11,715 bases of DNA. Source: Actinomycetes bacterium (lineage in GTDB: Bacteria; Actinomycetota; Actinomycetes; Mycobacteriales; Micromonosporaceae). The notes under the pieces were generated by a model. That model had not been told where the DNA came from, searched no databases, and saw nothing but the letters and a program-made list of their open reading frames with translations. A program made the translations under genes and the position numbers. Shown here piece after piece: positions 1 to 5,298 of this stretch. The stretch spans positions 1 to 11,715 of the forward strand of contig JAJYSW010000093.1 in assembly GCA_021793335.1 (NCBI GenBank), in the 5' to 3' direction. How positions within the stretch are numbered: position 1 is the first letter of the stretch; each line of letters begins with the position of its first letter.

Positions 1-24
1 CGGACGCTTCGAGTGCCGAACGGC

Positions 25-64
25 CCGGTCTCGGTGGAGCGGTCGACCGCTCCACCGAGACCGG
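25..64. terminator. Perfect 40-bp palindrome, probable bidirectional terminator
   Basis: Two 20-base arms meet at a central GTCGAC with no spacer and no mismatch. The RNA would form a long GC-rich hairpin with a minimal loop. It lies beyond the stop of the 625-aa coiled-coil gene and close to whatever gene lies left of the window, so it most likely ends transcription at the gene boundary. There is no U-tract, as is common for actinobacterial terminators. A protein-binding site is a less likely alternative. Confidence 0.55.
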
Positions 65-127
65 CGCACCGGATGAGCGGGACGGCCGAGCCGGACGGCG
101 CCGACACCGAGTGGACCGGACACGAGC

Positions 128-157
128 ACGGGCCCCGCGGAGCACCGCGGGGCCCGT
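128..157 (-). terminator. Terminator hairpin after the 625-aa coiled-coil gene
   Basis: A 13-bp perfect stem (128-140 paired with 145-157) encloses a 4-base loop. It begins 16 bases beyond the stop codon of the minus-strand gene ending at 174, the usual place for an intrinsic terminator. It is very GC-rich and lacks a U-run. Confidence 0.7.
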
Positions 158-173
158 ACTCATACCCTCGTGG

Positions 174-2051
174 TCAGGAGACCTGAGCGGTCTCGCTCTG
201 GTCGCTGGACTGCCCGTCCTGGCCGGCGCTCTTGCCGCGGCCGGACCGCTTCGCACCGTTCTGCGAAGCGCCCTCTTCCTTGGCGGCGTCGTGCTTCGCG
301 GCCTCGCCCTTGGCGCCGTCCTTCGCGGCCCCGTTCTGCGAAGTGCCGCTCCGGGCCTCCTCCAAGAGCTTCTTGGCCTGAGCGCGGGCCGTCGCCAGGA
401 TCGCCTCGGAATCGCGCCGCGCCGTCTGCTTCGCGGTCTTGGACAGCTCCTCGGCCCGCCGCTTCGCCGTCTCGGCGCGTTTCTCGGCCTGAGCGACGAG
501 CTCCTCGTGCTCGACCCGGACCTGCTCAGCGCGCAGATCGGCCTCTTCGAGCCTCCTGGCGGCCTCGGCCTTCGCATCGGCGAGCAGACGCTCCCGCTCG
601 TGCTCGATCCGCTCCAGCTCGCTCCGGGCCCGCTCGGCGGACTCCTGCGCCTGTAGACGGTCGGCCTCGGCGTCGGCCTGCAGCCGCTTCGCCTCGGCGT
701 CGGCCTGTTCGGTCATCTGCTTCGCGTGCTCGGCGGCCTCGGCCTTGATCCGGTCGGCCTCCTCGATCGCCCGTTCGCGCATCTGTGCGATTTCAGCCTC
801 GGTCTCCTCGGTGAGCCGGCGCGCCGCCGCGACGGCCTGTTCATGCTCGGCATGGCTGGAAGCCGCCGTCTCCTCACGGAGTTTCCGGGCCTCCTGCTCG
901 GTCTCCTCGCGAAGCCGCTGCGCGGACGTCTCAGCCTCCTCGGTGACCTGGCGGGCACGTTCCTCGGCCTCGGCGGTGAGCTGCCGGGCCTGTTCGGCGG
1001 CGCTCTCGGTGAGCGCCTCGGCCTCGGCGGTGGCCTCTTCGACGCGCCGCTGCGCCTCCTGACGCACCCGCTTGGCCTCGTCGGCGGCCTCGGTGCGCGT
1101 CAGCGTCGCCTGATCGGCGGCCTCGGCCCTGACCCGCGTGGCCTCGTTCTCGGCCTCGGTCCGGACGGTCTGCGCGAACGTCTCGGTCTCCTGCTTGAAG
1201 CGTTCGAGGTTCTCAACGGTCTCGGTGCGCAGCACACGCATCTCTTCTTCGTGCTCGGCCCGCTTGCGCTGGGCCTCGGCCGCCGCCTCGGCCACGAGCC
1301 GGTCGGCCTTCTCGCGTGCTTCGGCGACCGTCTGCTCGGCGGCGAGGCCCGCCTCGTCCTTGATCTGCTGCGCCTCGGCTCGCAGCCGCTCCACATGTGC
1401 GACCAGTTGCCGGGTCTGCTCGTCGGCGGCGGCGCGTTTGTTCTCCGCGTCCTGCTCCGCCTCGGCGACCAACGTCGCGGCCTGTTCCTTGGCCTGGTCG
1501 ACCATCGCCTGCGCCTCGCGGGCGCGCTTATTGATCTCGGCGTCGACGATCGCCCGCCGGTCGGCCTCGGCCTTCTCGGCCGCGGCCCGCCGGGCCTTGA
1601 GCGTCGTCTCGAAGTCCTTGCGGGCCTCTTCGATCTGTGCGTCGGCCTCTTGCAGCTTATTGCGGGCGTGCCGGTGCAACTCCTCGGTCTCGGCATGGGC
1701 TCCGGCCTTGATCTCCGCAGCCTGCTCCTCGGCCAAGGTCAGCATGTGCTCGATCCGGACGCCCAAATGGCGATACGAGGCCTTATCCCCGGCGGCGCTG
1801 CGTCGCCGCAGCTCCTGGATCTGCGTCTGCAACTGTTGGACCTGGACCACGAGTCGGTCGATCTGCGCCAGCGCCTCGGCACGCTCACCGGCGAGCGTGT
1901 CGATCTGCAACTGCATGCTGGTGAGGGTCCGGTTCACCTGTCGCCTGTCATATCCGCGCAGTGCAGTCTCGAACCCGTAATCGATGGACTGGCCCTCGTC
2001 GAAACCGGTCAACAGTTCCGAGTCATCGCTGAGTTTGTTGTCACGCGCCAT
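174..2051 (-). CDS. Long coiled-coil cytoskeletal protein, FilP/Scy family, with DivIVA-like head (625 aa)
   Basis: Probably a filament-forming or scaffold protein of the cell pole. Residues 24-39 carry a DivIVA-like head (YGFETALRGYDRRQV), and 47-84 form a heptad coil. Residues 96-110 hold LGVRIEHMLTLAEEQ, a motif I associate with FilP-family proteins. Residues about 188-472 are almost pure 11-residue repeats rich in Ala/Glu/Arg, with one 7-residue break at 345-351. Coil continues to about 567, and 568-625 is a hydrophilic Gly/Lys/Asn/Gln tail. No signal peptide or membrane segment is visible. I chose the ATG at 2051 because GAGGA lies 7 bases upstream; the longer reading to 2084 would begin inside a hairpin stem. 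In S. coelicolor filP (310 aa) holds this distal slot and scy (about 1300 aa) sits next to mce. This protein has a FilP-like head on a much longer coil, so I give no symbol. Confidence 0.85.
   Translation of the reverse strand: MARDNKLSDDSELLTGFDEGQSIDYGFETALRGYDRRQVNRTLTSMQLQIDTLAGERAEALAQIDRLVVQVQQLQTQIQELRRRSAAGDKASYRHLGVRIEHMLTLAEEQAAEIKAGAHAETEELHRHARNKLQEADAQIEEARKDFETTLKARRAAAEKAEADRRAIVDAEINKRAREAQAMVDQAKEQAATLVAEAEQDAENKRAAADEQTRQLVAHVERLRAEAQQIKDEAGLAAEQTVAEAREKADRLVAEAAAEAQRKRAEHEEEMRVLRTETVENLERFKQETETFAQTVRTEAENEATRVRAEAADQATLTRTEAADEAKRVRQEAQRRVEEATAEAEALTESAAEQARQLTAEAEERARQVTEEAETSAQRLREETEQEARKLREETAASSHAEHEQAVAAARRLTEETEAEIAQMRERAIEEADRIKAEAAEHAKQMTEQADAEAKRLQADAEADRLQAQESAERARSELERIEHERERLLADAKAEAARRLEEADLRAEQVRVEHEELVAQAEKRAETAKRRAEELSKTAKQTARRDSEAILATARAQAKKLLEEARSGTSQNGAAKDGAKGEAAKHDAAKEEGASQNGAKRSGRGKSAGQDGQSSDQSETAQVS
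568..635 (-). other. Coil region C-terminal to the hendecad arrays
   Basis: This stretch codes for roughly residues 473-495 of the 625-aa protein, where the 11-residue pattern stops and a less regular, heptad-like coil rich in Glu and Arg begins (ERARSELERIEHERERLL). It marks the end of the second hendecad block. This is a structural subdivision, not a separate gene. Confidence 0.4.
636..998 (-). repeat. Hendecad array B of the 625-aa protein (11 x 11 residues)
   Basis: Residues 352-472 can be written as eleven consecutive 11-residue units without gaps, for example AEQARQLTAEA, EERARQVTEEA, ETSAQRLREET, EQEARKLREET, IEEADRIKAEA and DAEAKRLQADA. Position 4 is usually Ala, position 7 is hydrophobic or aliphatic, and position 11 is mostly Ala or Thr. 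Hendecads form coiled coils with a slight right-handed twist. One unit (AASSHAEHEQA) is degenerate. Confidence 0.75.
1020..1382 (-). repeat. Hendecad array A of the 625-aa protein (11 x 11 residues)
   Basis: Residues 224-344 read as eleven gap-free 11-residue units, including RAEAQQIKDEA, REKADRLVAEA, ETFAQTVRTEA, ENEATRVRAEA and ADEAKRVRQEA. Three more units (188-220) precede it after a 3-residue break. It is separated from array B by a single heptad, EALTESA (residues 345-351, bases 999-1019). Confidence 0.75.
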
Positions 2052-2058
2052 ACGCTCA

Positions 2059-2063
2059 TCCTC
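2059..2063 (-). promoter_or_regulatory. Ribosome binding site deciding the start of the 625-aa gene
   Basis: GAGGA on the minus strand sits 7 bases before the ATG at 2051. No comparable site precedes the alternative start at 2084, which lies within the inverted repeat. This supports the shorter N-terminus. Confidence 0.7.
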
Positions 2064-2069
2064 ACATAA

Positions 2070-2119
2070 GCCGCGTCCCGCCAACTCCGGCTAAGGGACC
2101 GGAGTTGGCGGGACGCGGC
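2070..2119 (-). terminator. 21-bp perfect hairpin between the two coiled-coil genes
   Basis: Bases 2070-2090 pair perfectly with 2099-2119 around an 8-base loop (CTAAGGGA on the plus strand). The hairpin lies 84 bases beyond the stop of the 403-aa gene and ends 18 bases before the ATG of the 625-aa gene. It may terminate the first gene or act as a partial terminator, setting the ratio of the two proteins. I see no convincing promoter between it and the next start, so some readthrough, or a promoter just upstream, is needed for the downstream gene. Confidence 0.7.
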
Positions 2120-2203
2120 CGAAGCTGTGGTTCCTCCACCGCCGACCGACGTCCAGATCTCCATCTGCCGTTGGTTTACGACGGTAACGCGGATTCGCCG
2201 GGT

Positions 2204-3415
2204 TTACTTGTCGTCGGCCTTATCTCCGAGGTCCGCGCCCGGGAAATTGCCCATCATTCCGGACAAAGTCTGCGTCATGTTGCGCAATGTCGCCTGCACC
2301 TCGTCGCGCTTCGCAGTGAGATCGCTGACCTCGTCCTCGGCCTCCTTGGTGATGCGCTCCGCATCCGACTTCGCGTCGGACAGGAGGCGCTCGGCCTCGG
2401 CCTTGGCATCGGCGAGGGCCTTCTGGGCCTCCCGCTTGGCCTTGCTCGTGGTCTCCTCGGCGTAGGAGTCGGCCTCGGTGCGCTTCTCCTCGGCACGGGT
2501 CTCGGCGGCCTTGGCGCTCTCTTCGGCGTCGCGAGCGCGATTCTCGGCATCGGAGACGAGCTTCTGCGTCTCGGCGACGGCGCGAGCGTGACGCTCGGAC
2601 TCCTCGCGCTCGGACTTCTCCTTGCGTTCGGCCAGTTCGAGGTCGAGGGCCTGAAGGTCCTTGTCGCGCTTCTCCTTGGCTTCGGCGAACAGCTTCGCCG
2701 CATCGGCGCGCTTCTCCTCGGCCTCGCGCGCGGCCTTGGCGCGCAGCTGAGTGATCTCGCGATCGGCGGTGGCGCGCATGGTCGCGACCTCGCGTTCGAC
2801 GGAGGCCTTGAGCTCGGCGACCTCGTGGCCGGTGGCGGTGCGCAGCTGCTTCGTCTCGCGCTCGGCATCGCTCCGGAGCGTCTCGCATTCCCGGCGGGCG
2901 TTGGTGCGAAGCTCGGCGACTTCACGCTCTACATTGGTGCGCAGAGTGGTGGCCTCGCGCTCCGCGTTCTGCTTGTGGCTCTGCGCCTCGGCACGGGCGG
3001 CGTCGGTGATCTCGCGGGATTCGAGGCGGGCCGCCGACAGAATGCCCTCGGTCTCGCGCTTGGCCTCGGCGCGGTGCTCGTTGGCCTGCTCTTCTGCGAG
3101 GCGGAGTATCTGCTCGACACGGGTGCCCAGACCTGAGAGCGTGGGGCGGGAGTTCTCCTCAAGCTGCTTGGTCTGCTCCTGGAGACGCTGCTCAAGACCC
3201 TGGATACGCTGCTCTGCCTGGCGGAGTCGACGCTGCGCGTCGGTCATCCGCTGCTCGGCTTCGGTGCGCTGCTGCTCGGTCTGCGTCAGCTTCGCCATGT
3301 TCTTCTGGATGTAATCATCCACTTGGTGCCTGTCGTAACCCCGCAACTGCACGGGGAATTCCGGCACCGATTGGTCGTTGTCGAAAAAAGTACTGCTGGA
3401 GGGCTGCTGCGACAT
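2204..3415 (-). CDS. FilP-like coiled-coil cytoskeletal protein with DivIVA-like head (403 aa)
   Basis: Probable filament-forming polar cytoskeleton protein. Residues 20-36 hold a DivIVA-like head (FPVQLRGYDRHQVDDYI) and 40-88 a Gln/Glu/Arg-rich heptad coil. Residues 96-110 carry LGTRVEQILRLAEEQ, and 119-239 form eleven hendecads. Further coil runs to about 360, then the C-terminus at 364-388 has SDLTAKRDEVQATLRNM and a hydrophobic LSGMMGNF end. From memory, this end resembles that of S. coelicolor FilP, making it the better FilP candidate of the two, although it sits in the scy slot next to mce. FilP of S. coelicolor is about 310 aa, so this one is longer. The ATG at 3415 must be the start or lie downstream of it, since an in-frame TAG lies two codons upstream. 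The ribosome binding site is weak. A stand-alone short Scy homologue is the alternative. Confidence 0.85.
   Translation of the reverse strand: MSQQPSSSTFFDNDQSVPEFPVQLRGYDRHQVDDYIQKNMAKLTQTEQQRTEAEQRMTDAQRRLRQAEQRIQGLEQRLQEQTKQLEENSRPTLSGLGTRVEQILRLAEEQANEHRAEAKRETEGILSAARLESREITDAARAEAQSHKQNAEREATTLRTNVEREVAELRTNARRECETLRSDAERETKQLRTATGHEVAELKASVEREVATMRATADREITQLRAKAAREAEEKRADAAKLFAEAKEKRDKDLQALDLELAERKEKSEREESERHARAVAETQKLVSDAENRARDAEESAKAAETRAEEKRTEADSYAEETTSKAKREAQKALADAKAEAERLLSDAKSDAERITKEAEDEVSDLTAKRDEVQATLRNMTQTLSGMMGNFPGADLGDKADDK
2699..3061 (-). repeat. Hendecad array of the 403-aa protein
   Basis: Residues 119-239 read without gaps as eleven 11-residue units. The best-kept ones follow (E/R/D)-R-E-x-x-x-L-R-x-x-A: EREATTLRTNV, EREVAELRTNA, RRECETLRSDA, ERETKQLRTAT, EREVATMRATA and DREITQLRAKA. 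One further unit (EEQANEHRAEA, 108-118) could be added at the front. The regularity shows a continuous hendecad coiled coil rather than a heptad coil. Confidence 0.8.
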
Positions 3416-3669
3416 GGCCTAATAGTTGCAGATGCACCGCGGTATGTCGACAGCAAGGTCAAGGGTTTGTGGAGGCCGCACCAAAGGGCCATATCGGCAT
3501 GAAGCAGGCAAATGCGTTGAAGTGGAAGCCGATCCGATCGGCGTGTCGAGCCCGTCCCGGCGCGGCACTCCACCGTCATCGTCGGAAACCCGACAGCACC
3601 CTGCTTGCGGTGCTTCGAAGCCCGCCCCCGCGGTCTCCCCGGAACCGGCGGATTCGCCCGAAGGCCCGC
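3416..3669. other. 254-base intergenic region between mce and the 403-aa gene
   Basis: No credible gene is present. Reading toward the 403-aa gene, a TTGACC (3462 to 3457, minus strand) could serve as a -35 box, but I find no good -10 at the right distance. A short dyad, GCCGATC-C-GATCGGC, lies at 3528-3542, and a GCTTCGAAGC palindrome at 3612-3621. No strong terminator follows mce, so readthrough from mce into the coiled-coil genes is possible. The region is somewhat less GC-rich near 3420-3530, as expected for a promoter region. Confidence 0.5.
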
Positions 3670-4107
3670 CTACGCCCCCTCCGCGGGTTCGACGAGTTCG
3701 ACGAGGACCCCTCCGGCGTCCTTCGGGTGGACGAAGTTGATCCGGCTGCCGGCCGTGCCCGCCCGCGCCGACTCGTACAGCAGCGTCGCGCCCCGCTCCC
3801 GCAGCGCGGCGGCGGCGGCCTCCACGTCCTCCACGGTGAACGCCAACTGCTGGAGGCCCGGGCCGCGCCCGTCGAGGAACTTCGCGATCGGCGAATCCTT
3901 CCCGATCGGGGCGAGCAGCTGCACCTGCGCGCCGCCGTCCGGCCAGGCCACCATCACCTCGACCACGCCCTGCGCCTCGTTGACCTCCCGGTGGACGGCC
4001 TCGCCGCCCAGCGTCCCCACGTACAGGTCGACCGCCCCGTCGAGATCCGGCACCGCCACGCCCACGTGGTCGATGCGCCGCAAACCGATTCCGTCCGCAA
4101 ACGTCAT
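3670..4107 (-). CDS. mce: Methylmalonyl-CoA epimerase (145 aa)
   Basis: Interconverts (R)- and (S)-methylmalonyl-CoA in the cytoplasm, linking propionyl-CoA carboxylation to B12-dependent methylmalonyl-CoA mutase. The length and the two-half VOC (glyoxalase) fold are typical. Landmarks are IDHVGVAVPDLD (residues 12-23), EVNEAQGVVEVM (41-52), VQLLAP (62-67) and SRINFVHPKDAGGVLVEL (121-138). By alignment from memory with the Propionibacterium enzyme (ligands H12, Q65, H91, E141), the metal ligands map to H14, Q63, Q87 and E137. The usual HH pair is therefore QQ at 86-87. The start at 4107 has no clear ribosome binding site, but a TACCCT -10-like box ends 7 bases upstream, which suggests a leaderless transcript. 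It is divergent from the thiolase-meaB operon. The same neighbourhood occurs in S. coelicolor next to scy/filP. Confidence 0.9.
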   Translation of the reverse strand: MTFADGIGLRRIDHVGVAVPDLDGAVDLYVGTLGGEAVHREVNEAQGVVEVMVAWPDGGAQVQLLAPIGKDSPIAKFLDGRGPGLQQLAFTVEDVEAAAAALRERGATLLYESARAGTAGSRINFVHPKDAGGVLVELVEPAEGA

Positions 4108-4112
4108 ACCAT
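4107..4112 (+). promoter_or_regulatory. Candidate -10 box (TACCAT) for the thiolase-meaB operon
   Basis: TACCAT fits the actinobacterial TANNNT -10 pattern and would give a leader of about 20 bases that includes the GGAGG ribosome binding site. The -35 region is not recognisable. It overlaps the first codon of the divergent mce gene. Confidence 0.4.
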
Positions 4113-4114
4113 CG

Positions 4115-4120
4115 AGGGTA
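4115..4120 (-). promoter_or_regulatory. Candidate -10 box (TACCCT) for leaderless mce
   Basis: On the minus strand TACCCT is followed by 7 bases and then the mce ATG, so transcription would begin at or next to the start codon. This fits the lack of a Shine-Dalgarno sequence before mce. No clear -35 is seen. Confidence 0.45.
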
Positions 4121-4130
4121 TTCGACCAAC

Positions 4131-4135
4131 GGAGG
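4131..4135 (+). promoter_or_regulatory. Ribosome binding site of the thiolase gene
   Basis: GGAGG followed by 5 bases and the ATG at 4141. It fixes the thiolase start and rules out the long upstream open frame as the real N-terminus. Confidence 0.8.
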
Positions 4136-4140
4136 TCCGT

Positions 4141-5298
4141 ATGAACGACAGCACCGTCATCCTCGCCGCCGCCCGCACACCCATCGGGCGGCTGGGCGGA
4201 GCCCTGGCCGAGGTACCCGCCACCGATCTGGCCGGGGCCGCGATCAGCGCCGCGATCGAACGCGCCGGACTGAGCGCCGACCTGGTCGACCAGGTCGTCC
4301 TCGGTCAGGTCCTGCCCGCCGGATGCGGCCAGAACCCGGCCCGCCAGGCCGCCGTCGCCGCGGGACTGCCCATGCGCGTGCCGTCCCTGTCGATCAACAA
4401 GGTCTGCCTGTCAGGCATGAGCGCCATCGGCCTGTCCGACCAGCTCTTGCGCGGCGGCGCCGCCGATGTCATCGTCGCCGGGGGCATGGAGTCCATGAGC
4501 CGCGCCCCGCACCTGCTGCCCGGTTCCCGCCGCGGCTTCAAATACGGTGACGCCGCCCTCGTCGACCACCTCGCCCACGACGGACTCACCGACGCCTACG
4601 ACGGCATCTCCATGGGCGAGTCCACCGAACGCCACCTGGTCGGCAAAGACCTCACCCGGGCCGCTCAAGACGCCTTCGCCGCCGACAGCCACCGGCGGGC
4701 GGCCAAGGCGCTCGACCGCCTCGCCGAAGAGATCACGCCCGTCGAGACCCGACGCGGCCCGGTCGACGCCGACGAGGGCATCCGGCCCGATTCCACGCCC
4801 GAGACGCTCGCACGGCTCCGCCCGGCGTTCACCGAGAACGGCACCATCACCGCCGCCACCGCCTCGCAGATCTCCGACGGCGCCTCGGCGCTCGTACTCG
4901 CCCGCAAGTCCGTCGCCGAAGCCAACGGCTGGGCCTACACCGCAGAGATCCTCGGCTACGGCACCGTCGCCGGCCCCGACAACTCCCTGCTCGACCAACC
5001 CGCGAACGCCATCGACGCGGCACTGGCGCCACTGGGCCGCACCGTCGCCGAACTCGACATCATCGAGATCAACGAGGCGTTCGCCGCCGTCGTCCTCTCC
5101 TCGGCGGCCTCGCTCGGGGTCGATCTCGACCGCGTCAACCCCGACGGCGGCGCGATCGCCCTCGGCCACCCGATCGGAGCCTCCGGCGCCCGACTGGTCC
5201 AGACCCTGGCCCGCCAACTGGCCCCCGGCCGCCTCGGCGCCGCCGGTCTGTGCGGCGGCGGCGGCCAAGGCGACGCGATCGTGCTCCAGGGCGCCTGA
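4141..5298 (+). CDS. Acetyl-CoA acetyltransferase (thiolase), 385 aa
   Basis: Type II (biosynthetic-type) thiolase: condenses two acetyl-CoA to acetoacetyl-CoA or runs in reverse. The nucleophile Cys89 sits in INKVCLSGM, NEAFA lies near residue 310, His343 in GGAIALGHPIGASGAR, and the second catalytic Cys371 in GLCGGGGQGDA. GGMESMSRAPHLLP (about 115-128) is also typical. The length matches the family (about 390). The ATG is set by GGAGG 5 bases upstream and by homology starting at VILAAARTPIGR. The stop overlaps the meaB start (TGATG), so the two are co-transcribed and probably translationally coupled. The exact physiological substrate (acetoacetyl-CoA or longer/branched 3-ketoacyl-CoA) cannot be read from sequence. 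Linkage to mce/meaB, also seen in S. coelicolor, suggests a role around propionyl- or branched-chain acyl-CoA metabolism. Confidence 0.93.
   Translation: MNDSTVILAAARTPIGRLGGALAEVPATDLAGAAISAAIERAGLSADLVDQVVLGQVLPAGCGQNPARQAAVAAGLPMRVPSLSINKVCLSGMSAIGLSDQLLRGGAADVIVAGGMESMSRAPHLLPGSRRGFKYGDAALVDHLAHDGLTDAYDGISMGESTERHLVGKDLTRAAQDAFAADSHRRAAKALDRLAEEITPVETRRGPVDADEGIRPDSTPETLARLRPAFTENGTITAATASQISDGASALVLARKSVAEANGWAYTAEILGYGTVAGPDNSLLDQPANAIDAALAPLGRTVAELDIIEINEAFAAVVLSSAASLGVDLDRVNPDGGAIALGHPIGASGARLVQTLARQLAPGRLGAAGLCGGGGQGDAIVLQGA

Noticed and set aside
726..2069. Long plus-strand open frame (447 codons) opposite the 625-aa coiled-coil gene
   Set aside because: It is rich in Gly-Leu-Gly-Leu runs, the expected antisense of Ala/Glu/Arg coiled-coil codons in GC-rich DNA. 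No domain or ribosome binding site supports it.
2052..2084. Upstream extension of the 625-aa protein by 11 residues
   Set aside because: The extra start lies inside the 2070-2119 hairpin stem, and the GAGGA site supports the ATG at 2051.
636..3061. Repetitive DNA in the coiled-coil genes as a CRISPR-like or mobile repeat
   Set aside because: The periodicity is 33 bases at codon level with divergent sequence, explained by hendecad protein repeats; there are no spacers or conserved direct repeats.
2105..3136. Plus-strand open frame of 343 codons opposite the 403-aa gene
   Set aside because: Same antisense composition effect; the minus strand has a clear conserved protein.
3457..3462. TTGACC as the -35 of a promoter for the 403-aa gene
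   Set aside because: No acceptable -10 lies 16-19 bases downstream, so the element is mentioned but not called.
3528..3542. GCCGATC-C-GATCGGC dyad as an operator
   Set aside because: A 15-bp dyad of this kind is common by chance in GC-rich DNA, and no second copy or regulator gene is nearby.
3469..4140. Upstream in-frame extension of the thiolase
   Set aside because: It runs antisense through mce, and the thiolase family begins at VILAAARTPIG, right after the ATG at 4141 with GGAGG before it.
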